Below, one piece after another: positions 1 through 7,862 of a DNA stretch of 21,536 nt; position 1 is the first letter of the stretch, and every line of letters starts with the position of its first letter. The stretch lies in contig CAWHVG010000004.1 in assembly GCA_963832725.1 (NCBI GenBank), positions 1-21,536 on the forward strand, given 5' to 3'. Source of the DNA: JAEZBP01 sp963832725 (GTDB lineage: Bacteria > Myxococcota_A > Polyangia > Polyangiales > Sandaracinaceae). The notes beneath the pieces were generated by a model. It did not search any database. It saw only the letters and a list, made by a program, of their open reading frames with translations, and was not told the origin of the DNA. Position numbers and translations under genes: made by a program.

Positions 1-1074
1 ATACGGCCGTCGGGCGCTCGCGCGCCGCGGCCGTGATGGCGTTCGCGACGTCGAAGGCCGACACCTCGGTCTTCAGCGCGTCCCGCAGGCTCTGCGCGGA
101 CCCCTTCGCTGGCAACAGGTGCCGCTCCGCGGCCAGCGTGCGGCCAACCGACTGCGTCTCCGAGGTGGTGAGCCCGAACCCGCGCAGCGACTCGATCTCC
201 TCGAGCGCAGAGTCGAGCAGGACGTCCACCGCCCGCTGCCAGCGCTCGATGTCGCCACGGGCCTCCGCGAACGCCACCGGGATCGCGTCCCGGAGCTGCT
301 CGTGGAGGCGCAAGGAGATCCGCGATGTGCGGCAACGCACCCCGGCCTCCGAGCGCCAGGAGCGCATGCCATTGGTGCAGATCAGCCGGTAGGTCACCGG
401 CGTGAGCTGCACGCTGCGCAGCCCGAGCTCGGAGTTGCCGATGTCGATGCCGTGCTCGATGACGTCTCCAACGCGCACGGCCTTGCCCTCTGCAGGCAGG
501 GTGATGCGCATGACGGTGTGCGGGCCCACGGCCGCGGCGCGGACGAGCGCGTCGGCGCGGTAGCCCGTGCGGTCGAGGCAGTGGAGACCATGTCGAGCAG
601 CATCTCGTCATCGGCCGCGGCGTAGCGGTCGCTGAGCACCGCGCGGACCTCTCCGCCCGCGAGACGGAGTAGGGCGGCGCCGGTGTCGCGCGAGAGCCCG
701 TAGTTCATGCAGGCGATCTGGAGCTTCGGCGGGAGCGTGCGGATGTACGGCGCCGGCGCGCCGAAGCGGGAGCAGAGCTGCGAGAAGGCCTGCTCGCGGA
801 GGGCCATCGGCTCGCCGACCTCGCGGCCGGCGAAGGGCACGCGGACGAGCTGCATGGTACGCGAGTCCGTGGACCCGAAAGCCCACGCCCGGAGATCGGT
901 GGCGATGACATCGTCGCGCTCGCCGTCGGTGCGGTGCGCGTCGAGGATGCGGGTGGCGGCGACGTCGAAAGGCACCGGCTTCGAGAACGCGTGCCATTGC
1001 TCCAGCTGATCCGGACGCGGGACGAGGGGCTCGGTGGACGAAGCGATGCGCTCCGCTGCGGTGGCGGTGGTCAT
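1..1074 (-). pseudogene. DUF932-family phage/plasmid-type protein, frameshifted, runs off left edge
   Basis: The start is ATG at 1074, chosen because a strong AAGGAGG lies five bases upstream; a longer reading from 1107 has no such support. The first ~170 codons read well, ending near DDEMLLDMVSTA. A one-base change near 576-584 then moves the coding frame. The shifted frame continues with the segment IEHGIDIGNSELGLRS, then RLICTNGM, and stays open to base 1. The 'xxLxCxNGM' segment and overall order fit DUF932 (DUF945), a family found in phages, plasmids and integrative elements, with no settled biochemical role. Its presence suits the mobile-element setting. It is transcribed away from the HTH gene at 1226. 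The break could be a true mutation or a sequence error; the family call is fairly safe, the function is unknown. Confidence 0.7.
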
Positions 1075-1079
1075 GAGAT

Positions 1080-1086
1080 CCTCCTT
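1080..1086 (-). promoter_or_regulatory. Strong Shine-Dalgarno of the DUF932 gene
   Basis: AAGGAGG on the minus strand, five bases before ATG at 1074. It decides this start over the in-frame ATG 33 bases upstream. Confidence 0.8.
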
Positions 1087-1225
1087 CTGGACGCGGCCGA
1101 GCGGCATGCCCGGCTCACCAATCTGATAGGAGGTTCCCCCGAGTGTTTCGCGTGCAGGATTCCGCGGCGGCGGCCTCCGGGGCCTGTACCTTCATCGCAG
1201 CGCGCATGCGGGTCAGGATCTGCTG

Positions 1226-1476
1226 ATGACGCACACCATCGAGTGGCAGGAGCTGTACTCGGCGATCTGGTCGGAGCCGGCGACGACTGTGGCTGCGCGG
1301 TACGGCATCACGAGCACGGCGCTGTCGAAGAGTCTGCGAGAAGCTCCGCGCCCACGCCGCGGGTCTCTCACGTGGAACAGCGCGAGAGCCTCGAATCGCT
1401 CCGCCTCGCGGTTACCAAGGCGCTCAACTCCGTGCTTCGACGGGCCGGCCTGGCGGAGATCCGCGTGTCCGCCTGA
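1226..1476 (+). pseudogene. Small helix-turn-helix protein, frameshifted
   Basis: The N-terminus MTHTIEWQELYSAIWSEP followed by TTVAARYGITSTALSK matches a common bacterial pattern in which 'LYxxVWSxPMxxVAxxYGIS' is followed by 'xLxKxCxxLxVPxPxRGxW'. That expected continuation is visible only when two one-base steps are allowed between about 1335 and 1362 (VCEKLR, then PTPRVSHVEQRES). The last frame then reads a plausible helix-rich tail, SLRLAVTKALNSVLRRAGLA, and stops at 1476. What is seen: an HTH-like start and a displaced tail. What is inferred: a DNA-binding protein of about 80 residues, now broken. The ribosome site is weak (AGGA). It diverges from the DUF932 gene. Confidence 0.45.
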
Positions 1477-1511
1477 TCCGGGCCACTCTAACTCCCCCGC
1501 CAAGGCCGCGA

Positions 1512-1717
1512 CGATGAGCACCGCGCGCGCGCTGAGCCCGATGGCGACGAGGCCCGCCGTCGGATAGAAGTGGCGCCTGTTCGAGTCGAACTGTGAGCAC
1601 TTCGTTGCCGAGGTCTTCGGGGAGCCGGTCGTGAGCCCGCAGCTCGCGGCGACCGTCGGCGCCGTCGCAATCCTCGGGCTCATTGGGCTCGTCGTCGTGC
1701 TCGCGGCCCGCGGCTAG
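1512..1717 (+). pseudogene. Remnant of LRAT/NlpC-P60-like protein with NCEHF motif and C-terminal membrane helix
   Basis: The reading WRLFESNCEHFVAEVFGE is followed by VSPQLAATVG and a hydrophobic stretch ending LVVVLAARG, with a stop at 1715-1717. NCEHF with a following 'SPQ...' and a terminal membrane helix is the layout of bacterial proteins with an LRAT (H-rev107-type) domain, in which the cysteine is the catalytic nucleophile. The preceding helix, ARALSRMGDEARRRIE, is readable only in neighbouring frames, so at least two frame breaks lie between 1540 and 1570. The upstream catalytic histidine region is not visible. I regard it as a fragment of a lost thiol acyltransferase or hydrolase. 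Confidence 0.45.
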
Positions 1718-1798
1718 CTCGACAACCGGAACCTCGTCGCAATCGCTACGGAATCTTGGTAGCGTCGTCCCTCCCGACCATCAGGGGGACAGTTCCGC

Positions 1799-2264
1799 AT
1801 GAGCCAGACGCTGCCGCGCAAGGCCATGATGGCGACGGTGCGCAACCGGCGCTCCGTCGTCGCCAGGGTGAAGCCCTGCGACACGCTAGAGGGGCGGCTC
1901 CGACTCGTCGGCCTTCAGTACACGGACCTCGACGGTGGCAAGGCCGAAGACTCGATAATCTGGGAGCGCGAGGTCGGCGCTCGGCTGGTCGAGCGGGGCG
2001 CTACCTGACGTGGGTGGGGCCGCGCAGATGGCGCCGCGGGAGTTCGATGCCCTCGTGCGCGCGAGCCGCTGGACGGCGTTGACGCCCTATCTCGCCATCG
2101 ATGGATCGAACGGGGTGCGGGTCGCCGCCGAGTTCGACGATGCTGCACGCGCGGTGCTCGGCCTCGCGGTTCCAGTCCGTCTGCGGACGATCGCCGACGC
2201 GCGTCGAATGTACCTGGGATGGCACCGCGACCACCGGTTCAGACCGCGAGAACGCCATGGCTGA
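1799..2264 (+). pseudogene. SNF2-family helicase remnant, N-terminal part resembles DISARM DrmD-like proteins
   Basis: ATG at 1799 follows GGGGGA. The segment VRNRRSVVARVKP, then the EDSIIWEREVGARLVE region, then FDALVRASRWTALTPYL gives the order I recall from the N-terminal domain of SNF2-type helicases annotated as DrmD-like, which precedes their first helicase motif. A one-base break near 1998-2004 separates WEREVGARLVERGA from LPDVGGAAQMAPREFDALV. After about 100 residues the helicase core (Walker A, DEAH, motif VI) is entirely absent. Some 45 further residues end at TGA 2262-2264, which overlaps ATG 2257 of the next gene. That overlap suggests the 3' end is the original one, so a large internal deletion is the simplest history. 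Family assignment is from memory and moderate. Confidence 0.45.
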
Positions 2265-2725
2265 GCGGAAGTGGGGCGTGATCACGAGCGGCGCCGAGTT
2301 CGAGGCGCTCGCGACGACCTTGGTCTTCTTCGAGGATGCCAAGGCCGCCCTCTTCGGGCGGCGCGGGAAGGATGGAGGACAGGATGCGCGATCCGGCGAC
2401 GGCACGCGCGTCTTCCAGGCGAAGCATCACCAGGATGAGTCGGCCTCCAAGGCGATCGCGGATGCGAAGAAGGAGGCCGCCAAGATCGCGGAGTACCGCA
2501 AGCCTGGACACGCGCGCCACGACCAGTGGACGGGCGTAACCCCAGTGGCGGCTCGTGACGAACGCGACGTTCAACCCAACCAATCGCGCGGCCTGGGACC
2601 GGGACGTTGTTCCGCTCTTCGCCGCGCAGGGCCTCGCCGCCGACTATTGGGAGCAGGCGAACCTCAACGCTCTCCTGGACAAGCACGCCGAGGTCGATCG
2701 CGCGTTCTTCCAGAACGAGACCCGA
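2257..2725 (+). pseudogene. Mrr-like restriction endonuclease domain protein, frameshifted and cut by an insertion sequence
   Basis: Begins ATG 2257 with an 8-base overlap with the preceding gene, indicating translational coupling. Residues 36-58 hold GKDGGQD and then QAKHH, the D-x(n)-QxK pattern of Mrr-type PD-(D/E)XK nucleases (D43, Q54, K56). A frame break near 2538-2550 moves the sequence to a frame reading WRLVTNATFNPTNRAAW and later a YWEQANLNALLDKH segment. This is the second domain often seen between such a nuclease and a C-terminal STAND-type NTPase. The gene stops being recognisable at the terminal repeat of the element at 2726, so any NTPase domain is lost. By analogy with the family this was probably an anti-phage or restriction protein. 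Nuclease family call is good; the NTPase tail is inference. Confidence 0.55.
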
Positions 2726-2750
2726 GCCTCTGAAGTCCTGACACGCCGCC
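2726..2750 (+). repeat. Left terminal inverted repeat of the two-ORF IS
   Basis: Starts GCCTCTGAAGTCCTGACACG. Pairs with 4824-4848, matching 24 of 25 bases; the single mismatch is at base 9. Confidence 0.85.
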
Positions 2751-2836
2751 GAAAGCGCTGGCAATTCCGGGGTCCGCGGCCGCGGCAAATTCCCGATGCG
2801 CGGTGAATTTCGTAGAATGTACGACGTCCAACGCGG

Positions 2837-3301
2837 ATGGGTGGACGAACGCAAGATTTGTTGTCAGCGGCGGACCTCGCGGGGGTTGAGCGGCTCGAGC
2901 TGGATGGCGTAGTACGCATCCATTATCGCGGGGTGCCGGTGCTCTCGTACGATGCGGACGACCCGGTCGCGCGCGACTTCGTGATCGCGACTCTGCTGCG
3001 GGTTGGACTGTCGGGGAAGTCGGCGGCCGCGCTGTGCAAGATGAGCCAGGCGCACGTGACGGGGGTTCGCCAGCGCGTTGCCGCGGGCGGGACGGAGGCG
3101 CTGGCGGTGCGGGGCAAGGGCGGAACGCCGCGCAAACTGACCGGGCGCAAGCTCACGAAGCTGCGGCGGCTCGATGATGCGGGCTGGAGCCTGAACAGGA
3201 TGGCGAAGGAGCTCGGCGTGAGCTGGGAGACCGTGCAGCACGCGCTGCAGCGGCTCGGGCGGCCGACGCGGCGCTCGGAACGCGCACAGCGGGCACTGTA
3301 A
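2837..3301 (+). CDS. IS-encoded helix-turn-helix protein (ORF1)
   Basis: 154 residues in the 5' half of the insertion sequence. Two HTH-like segments are visible: residues 50-75 (LRVGLSGKSAAALCKMSQAH) and 115-142 (a WSLNRMAKELGVSWETVQHA segment). The second has the classic helix-turn-glycine-helix spacing of Helix-turn-helix_23/29-type transposase N-termini. A basic stretch (RKLTGRKLTKLRR) sits between them. The TAA stop at 3299-3301 is four bases before the GTG of ORF2, so both are probably translated from one message. It likely recognises the terminal repeats. In many IS families this domain is fused to the catalytic domain; here it is a separate protein. Alternative: a regulator of transposition. 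Confidence 0.7.
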   Translation: MGGRTQDLLSAADLAGVERLELDGVVRIHYRGVPVLSYDADDPVARDFVIATLLRVGLSGKSAAALCKMSQAHVTGVRQRVAAGGTEALAVRGKGGTPRKLTGRKLTKLRRLDDAGWSLNRMAKELGVSWETVQHALQRLGRPTRRSERAQRAL

Positions 3302-3305
3302 CGCG

Positions 3306-4892
3306 GTGCGTCCGGCCAAGGCCGTCTACGATGCGGAGCAGATGGTGGTCGCGCTCGCCTGCGCGTGGATCGCGGGACACGGCTCGCTGGAGTCGATGCA
3401 CGAACGTGACGCACGCGGGCTGGGCGTGGTGCTCGGCCTCGAGCGCAGCCCGAGCGTGCGCACGGCACACCGCGCGATCGCGCAGATGGTGAACGTCTTC
3501 GACCCGATCGCCCTGGGCACGGGCCTGATGGACGGGCTGCGTAGCGCGGCGGTGGACATGCCGATGCTGTTCGGCATCGACGGGCATCACAAGGCGTACA
3601 CGGGGGCCGCGCCAATCGACAAGGGGTGGAACAGCAAACGGCGCATGGCGACGCGGGGTTTGGCCGATGTAGTCGTGCACGATGCGAGCGGCGTGACGTG
3701 GATGACAATGGAGGTGCCTCCCGGCGATGCGCTGAGCCAGCACGTCCTGACGGCGGCGCGCCGGCTGCGCCACGTGCTCGGTCCCGGCCGGCCGATCGTG
3801 CTCGGTTTCGACCGCGGGGGCTTCTGCTTCGAAACGTTGTGCAGGCTCGACCGCGAGGGCTTCGGCTACGTCGCGTGGGTGCCCGCGAACGCGAAGATGC
3901 CGGAGCTGGCGACGGTCGCGCCGGCCCAGGATGGCGTCGGCCAGGTCGCGTGGGAGCACGAATCGCTCGACCACATGAGCCGTCTGCTCGTCGAGCGCGA
4001 CGGCGACGCGTTGCTTCCCGCAACGACGAACCTCCCGCCGGAGGTCAGCGCGGAGGACGCCATGCAGATGCTCCGGCGAGTGCGCGGCGCCGAGGAGAAC
4101 GCCTTCAAAGCGGCGCGCGCGAGCGTGCACATCGACCACCTCGTGGACCGCGGTGCGGACAGAGAGCAGGCCGATGATCGACCGGTGGCGAACCTGGAGC
4201 GGCGACGGCTTCTGGATGCCCAACGCGACGTGACCCAGCGCATCCAAGCGCTCGAAAACGAGCAGCCGCGGCCCGGGCGAGCCCAGCGCACCATCGACCA
4301 GGAGGCGTTCATCGTCGACTTGGAGAAGGCCGTGCTGGATGCGCGCCTGCGAGAGACGCCGGCCACGTTGCCGCGCAACGTGATCGAGCCGGATGCCCGT
4401 CGTGCGTGGCTCAAGACGAAGAACCGCGCACTGCTCCAGCCCCTCAAGCTCGCCGCCGACAATGCGCGACGGTGGCTGCTCGCCGCGCTCGCAGCGGCCC
4501 TCGCGCCCACCGACCACGACTACGACGCGAGCGCGATGCCGCGCACCCTCATGGCGCTCTTGCGCGCTCCGGGCACGCTCCGCTTCGGCGAGCGCGAGGT
4601 CGTGGTCACGATCGAGCTGCCGCTGCCGCCGACGGCCCACGCACGTCTGGACGAAGCCCTCCGCGCGCTCGACGACGCCCAGCTCGCGTTTCCCGACTCG
4701 CGCCCGCACTCGCCCAAGCTCTCGCGCTGTTCGCTTCCGCCTCGCCGCGCGGCCGACCCGCGCCGCGCTACCCCACCGCGACGCGCCGCCCGCGGAGTCC
4801 GGGATCTGATTCAGAAAACCGTTGGCGGCGTGTCAGGACGTCAGAGGCTGTGCGCACGGGCGCGACGCGCGCGGCGAGCTGCTCGCGCGTGA
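3306..4892 (+). CDS. DDE-type transposase of the two-ORF IS (ORF2)
   Basis: Starts at GTG 3306, four bases after ORF1 stops. Catalytic-core signatures are FGIDGHHKAYTG (Asp at residue 92) and IVLGFDRGGFCFET (Asp at 169), each ending a hydrophobic beta strand, as in RNase H-fold transposases. A late acidic helix around AEENAFKAAR is a candidate for the third residue. The C-terminal third is helical with leucine-rich segments. The frame runs on past the right terminal repeat to 4892, which is unlikely to be original. An alternative frame reads to a TGA at 4807-4809 just inside the repeat after a +1 step near 4725-4740, so the true end is probably 4809. Function as transposase is fairly sure; family name is not. 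Confidence 0.7.
   Translation: MRPAKAVYDAEQMVVALACAWIAGHGSLESMHERDARGLGVVLGLERSPSVRTAHRAIAQMVNVFDPIALGTGLMDGLRSAAVDMPMLFGIDGHHKAYTGAAPIDKGWNSKRRMATRGLADVVVHDASGVTWMTMEVPPGDALSQHVLTAARRLRHVLGPGRPIVLGFDRGGFCFETLCRLDREGFGYVAWVPANAKMPELATVAPAQDGVGQVAWEHESLDHMSRLLVERDGDALLPATTNLPPEVSAEDAMQMLRRVRGAEENAFKAARASVHIDHLVDRGADREQADDRPVANLERRRLLDAQRDVTQRIQALENEQPRPGRAQRTIDQEAFIVDLEKAVLDARLRETPATLPRNVIEPDARRAWLKTKNRALLQPLKLAADNARRWLLAALAAALAPTDHDYDASAMPRTLMALLRAPGTLRFGEREVVVTIELPLPPTAHARLDEALRALDDAQLAFPDSRPHSPKLSRCSLPPRRAADPRRATPPRRAARGVRDLIQKTVGGVSGRQRLCARARRARRAARA
4824..4848 (-). repeat. Right terminal inverted repeat of the two-ORF IS
   Basis: Reverse complement of 2726-2750 with one mismatch. It overlaps the apparent end of the transposase frame and marks the point where the IS66 transposase on the minus strand loses its C-terminus. 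Confidence 0.85.
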
Positions 4893-5947
4893 AGCGGCCT
4901 TCCTTGAAGTCGAGCCAGTAGGCGAAGACCACCTTCGTGGCGTCGAGGAGCTCACGCCCCATCGTCCGCGTTGGACCGTCACGCTCGGCGAAGGAGACGA
5001 ATTTCCGCAGCAGATGGGCCCAACAGATCTGACGCATGGGCATCGCCCAGAACTTGAGCGCCGTCGCGCGATTGCTCACGAGGATGCCCTTCCTCTCGGG
5101 CAGGACCTCCCGTTCGAGCGTGTTGCGCTGTCCGTTGGCGAGGATCTTGAACACGGTGACGCCCACCGCCGCGACGGTCCACAGCGCCAGCATCACGCCC
5201 GCGCGCAGCCACGTCGTCCCGTCGGTGTGCTTGACCGGCGCCGCGCGCGCTCTCTCCCACGCTTCGTCCACGGCGGGCTCGACCGCTGCGCTCATCCGGC
5301 GCTCGATGTTGCTCACGCTCCCGGTCGAGATCCGCAAACCCAGCAGCTCGCGCAGCAGGCTCACCGTGTCGCGCCGGCCCAGGTGGTACACGCCGGTCAG
5401 TAGCGCGACGACCGCCATCACGCGCGGGCCGAACGCGTACCCCGGGATGACGTCGTCGTCGTAGTGCGCGCGCGTCGCGTGACCGCAGGCCGGGCAGGGC
5501 ACCTCGTGGCGCCGCCACTCCGTGACCCGCGGCACGAACGGGTCGAGCTCGGTCTGCTGATGGCGCTTCGGGCGCGGAATCCACCGTCTTCGGGAGCCGG
5601 CCGTGGCAGGCGTCGCAGCGCGCAGGGAACATGTCGACCACCTCGTCGACCTGCTCCGCCGGCACCAGCACGCGGTGCGAGCCCTTGTGCCCCTTCTGGC
5701 CACCGCGCTTGCAACCCTTCGGCTTCTTCCGCGGCTTCGAGGACGCGCCACCCGGGCCGTCGCTCGACGGCGGGAAGTTCGAGTTCTTCGAGTTCCGCCC
5801 CAGCAGCTCGGCCTGCTTGACCACCAGCGCTTCGAGCGCCTCGACCTTTGCCGTCAGCGCCGCATTCAGCTTGGCCAGCTCCTCGATCGTCGCCCTCGCG
5901 CGCGCCAGCTCCGCGCGGAGTTCGTCGACGTCGGTGAGCTCGGACAC
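4849..5947 (-). pseudogene. IS66-family transposase (TnpC type), frameshifted and C-terminally truncated
   Basis: GTG start at 5947 gives SELTDVDELRAELARARATI, an N-terminal leucine-rich coiled coil. The typical IS66 segment LLGRNSKNSNFPPSSDGPGG, the basic KPKGCKRGGQKGHKG patch and a zinc-finger-like CDACH follow. A one-base break near 5575-5590 moves the frame, which then reads PKRHQQTELDPFVP, a second cysteine pair (CPACGH), VKHTDGTTWLR with the first catalytic Asp, and a QICWAHLLRKF segment. IS66 transposases are usually about 500 residues. Here roughly 365 remain before the terminal repeat of the neighbouring element, and the catalytic glutamate region is missing. It is therefore inactive twice over. 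Confidence 0.85.
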
Positions 5948-6038
5948 GCCCCACGTAGATCACGATCGCGATCCGCTGTCGATCCCCAGTTCAGAACGCC
6001 CCGGAATGATCCAGCTTTCAGGGGGCGTGAACGGTTAC
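4849..6038 (-). mobile_element. IS66-family element, 3' part lost
   Basis: Contains the IS66 transposase and a terminus near 6038 (GTAACCGTTCACGCCCCC read on the minus strand). The other end has been replaced by the insertion sequence ending at 4848. The outer boundary is inferred from the point where the neighbouring zinc-ribbon protein loses its natural sequence. Confidence 0.6.
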
Positions 6039-6500
6039 GTCCCGACGATGCCTCTCTGCGGCTGCGGCGGCCGCGGCAGCTTCCTCCGCCCGGCGTGCCG
6101 TCTCGTAGTTCGAGATCGCGCTTATCACGGCGAGGACAGCGACGAGCCCGGACACGACGACCAAGCCAATGCCGAGGGGCCAGCGTGCGCGCCAAGTACG
6201 TCCGACCTTGCCGGTCATCACTACGACGCCGCCCGCGGCTCCGAGCGTCGCGACGACGAACATCGGCCACGGGATCGCCACGGCCATGGCACCACCGATG
6301 CAGAGCAAGATCAGCGAGCCGAGGAGGACCAGGGCTGTCGGACCACTCGCGCCCGATCGCTTCACCTTCGCCGGCCGTGGTGGTCCCGGAGGTCGATACG
6401 TACCGGCGTTTCCGCAGCGCGGACAGACGATCGGTACGCCGGGTGCCGTCGAATCCGGCAAGTCGATCGGACACCCGCACTTGTGGCAGACGATTCGCAT
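6018..6500 (-). CDS. Zinc-ribbon membrane protein, C-terminus replaced by IS66 end
   Basis: Start ATG 6500, preceded by GGCAGGAGCGAG, preferred over a longer in-frame reading from 6671. MRIVCHKCGCPIDLPDS and IVCPRCGNAGTYR give a CxxC...CxxC zinc ribbon at residues 5-30. This is the common myxobacterial 'CxxCG' reader-like module, here followed by a Pro-rich linker. Hydrophobic segments follow from about residue 58 (ALVLLGSLILLCIGGAMAVA), another immediately after it, and a third near 120 (WPLGIGLVVVSGLVAVLAVI). An Ala/Glu-rich cytosolic tail then ends in DVTVHAP and a TGA that lie inside the IS66 terminus. The original C-terminus is thus lost and the stop codon comes from the transposon. Function unknown. 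Confidence 0.6.
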   Translation of the reverse strand: MRIVCHKCGCPIDLPDSTAPGVPIVCPRCGNAGTYRPPGPPRPAKVKRSGASGPTALVLLGSLILLCIGGAMAVAIPWPMFVVATLGAAGGVVVMTGKVGRTWRARWPLGIGLVVVSGLVAVLAVISAISNYETARRAEEAAAAAAAAERHRRDVTVHAP

Positions 6501-6829
6501 CTCGCTCCTGCCCTCGCGGCGCCCGGCGCCTCGGCAGCCCTGGCTCGGCAACGAGGCACAGACGCCGGGCTGCCCGCGGAACTGACGAAACCACCCAGTC
6601 CGGCCCAAAGAACCCATGAGAGCATGGCATGACCCCTCCCGGGTGTGGAGCCTGATCCCGCGCGCCTGCACGCCGCCGTCAACAGACGTTGACAGTGCGG
6701 GGCCACATGCGTGAGTCCCCCGATCAGCCGGGACTCTTAGCCGTCAGTGCCGCGATCGTCTCCGCCGTCTGCGTGTCCCTCGTGATGAATGCGTACATCG
6801 ACTCGTCGCGAAGTGAGCGATGGTCCGCC
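6501..6829. other. Non-coding or unassigned stretch between the zinc-ribbon and HNH genes
   Basis: About 330 bases without a convincing gene. The 5' region of the zinc-ribbon gene and an inverted repeat (6678-6693) lie here. A very short minus-strand reading, MYAFITRDTQTAETIAALTA, ends at 6724; I cannot support it as a gene. Confidence 0.4.
6678..6693. promoter_or_regulatory. Inverted repeat GTCAAC-N4-GTTGAC, possible operator
   Basis: A perfect 6-4-6 inverted repeat that includes TTGAC on both strands, as in -35 elements. It lies 178 bases upstream of the zinc-ribbon gene. No good -10 element is visible, so a regulatory role is only possible. Confidence 0.3.
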
Positions 6830-7744
6830 CTACCCCAGGAAGGCTTCGTTCCGGTGCCACGCGAGTGCGCTGTGATCGGGCCGGAGCGCTGCGTCGGCGG
6901 GCAGCACGAGCCGCCGGCCTTCGAGCGCGTAGTACGTCCGCCCGTTCTCGAACTCGTCCTTGAGCCGCCGCCCGACGACCAGCCGGTCCTCCTCGTCGAC
7001 GGTGATGTAGCCACGGTCGAAGAGGCGATGCAGATCCGATCGCAGCACGAGACCGTTGCGGACGGTGTGTGCGCCACCTTCCGCGTACGGCTTGATGTGC
7101 GCGGCATCGAGGACCGGAAGGGAGTGCTCGGTCGTGACGGCGCAAGCGCGCCCGTAGGCGTCGAGCACGCGAACCCGGAAGATCGACTGCCCGAGGCGTG
7201 GCGTGTGAAGGACTGGCGCGCCGTACCGGGGGGCGTCTTCCCGAACCGCGACCACCGACGTTGCTGTGGCGCGCTCGGTGCACTCGCGCCAGATCCGTCG
7301 GCCCTCCGCCGCAGCGAGGTCGAGGCGTGCGCCGGTCTGAGTACGCGGCGACCAGTCGCTCGGAGGCGCGACCCACTCCGCCTTCGGAAAGAACGTGGCC
7401 TCGGCGATCAGACAGCACCCGATGCGACCGCCAGGATCGGCGTGGATGCGAGCGCCGGACTGGATTCGCGACAGCCTCGATCTCAGAGCGGCGAGGCTGG
7501 TGACGCCGTTGGCGATGCCGAACGTCTCCCACGCCAACCAGTCCGGCAGCACCGAGAAGCCGGCGAAGTAGCCGAACCCGGCGATGTCGTTGTGCGGCGC
7601 CTTGAGCTTGAAGAAGAACGGCGTCCCCACCGCGAGCCGGAAGGCGCGGGCAGAGGGCCGCCAGGAGTTGGCGTCCTTCGGCCCGGGCTCGCGCGAGAGC
7701 TGCCCCCACCAGCCCGGATCGGTCACGGCGACGAAGCCGTCCAT
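6830..7744 (-). CDS. HNH endonuclease with PUA/EVE-like N-terminal domain
   Basis: 304 residues, ATG at 7744, complete. The C-terminal half carries an HNH_2-type site: HSLPVLDAAHIKPYAEGG (H216), an Asn at 230 and a SDLHRLFDRG segment (H239). The N-terminal ~130 residues, with WRPSARAFRLAVGTPFFFKL, then HNDIAGFGYFAGFS and LAWETFGIANGV, match the conserved domain that precedes HNH in many bacterial proteins. That domain is thought to be PUA/EVE-like, a fold that reads modified bases. Known enzymes of this design act as modification-dependent (type IV-like) restriction nucleases, so defence against phages with modified DNA is a reasonable inference. No methylase partner is nearby, as expected for type IV. 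No clear ribosome site. Confidence 0.75.
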   Translation of the reverse strand: MDGFVAVTDPGWWGQLSREPGPKDANSWRPSARAFRLAVGTPFFFKLKAPHNDIAGFGYFAGFSVLPDWLAWETFGIANGVTSLAALRSRLSRIQSGARIHADPGGRIGCCLIAEATFFPKAEWVAPPSDWSPRTQTGARLDLAAAEGRRIWRECTERATATSVVAVREDAPRYGAPVLHTPRLGQSIFRVRVLDAYGRACAVTTEHSLPVLDAAHIKPYAEGGAHTVRNGLVLRSDLHRLFDRGYITVDEEDRLVVGRRLKDEFENGRTYYALEGRRLVLPADAALRPDHSALAWHRNEAFLG

Positions 7745-7862
7745 CGCGGTCGATCGTAGCAGACGGCGCTGTCCGCCGCGGCTCGCGAGTATCGCGATGG
7801 CGTTCTTGGAGGGGGCGGCGACCGGGCCGTGGCGTCCGCGTGGTTCGCGTCGACGGTCACGC

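Larger units (their letters stand above)
2726..4848 (+). mobile_element. Two-ORF insertion sequence with DDE transposase, family not assigned
   Basis: Bounded by 25-bp inverted repeats (2726-2750 and 4824-4848) with one mismatch. It carries an HTH ORF and a DDE transposase ORF in tandem. No target duplication is seen: left flank CCCGA, right flank TGTGC. The left flank is a nuclease gene and the right flank an IS66 transposase, both cut at the repeats, so flanking DNA was lost after insertion. The family resembles unclassified (ISNCY-type) elements; I cannot name it. Confidence 0.75.

Noticed and set aside
119..625. Plus-strand frame of 168 residues
   Set aside because: Shadow of the DUF932 gene; the minus strand has the family motif.
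3153..4709. 518-residue minus-strand frame
   Set aside because: Arg/His-rich composition, antisense to the transposase; no family features.
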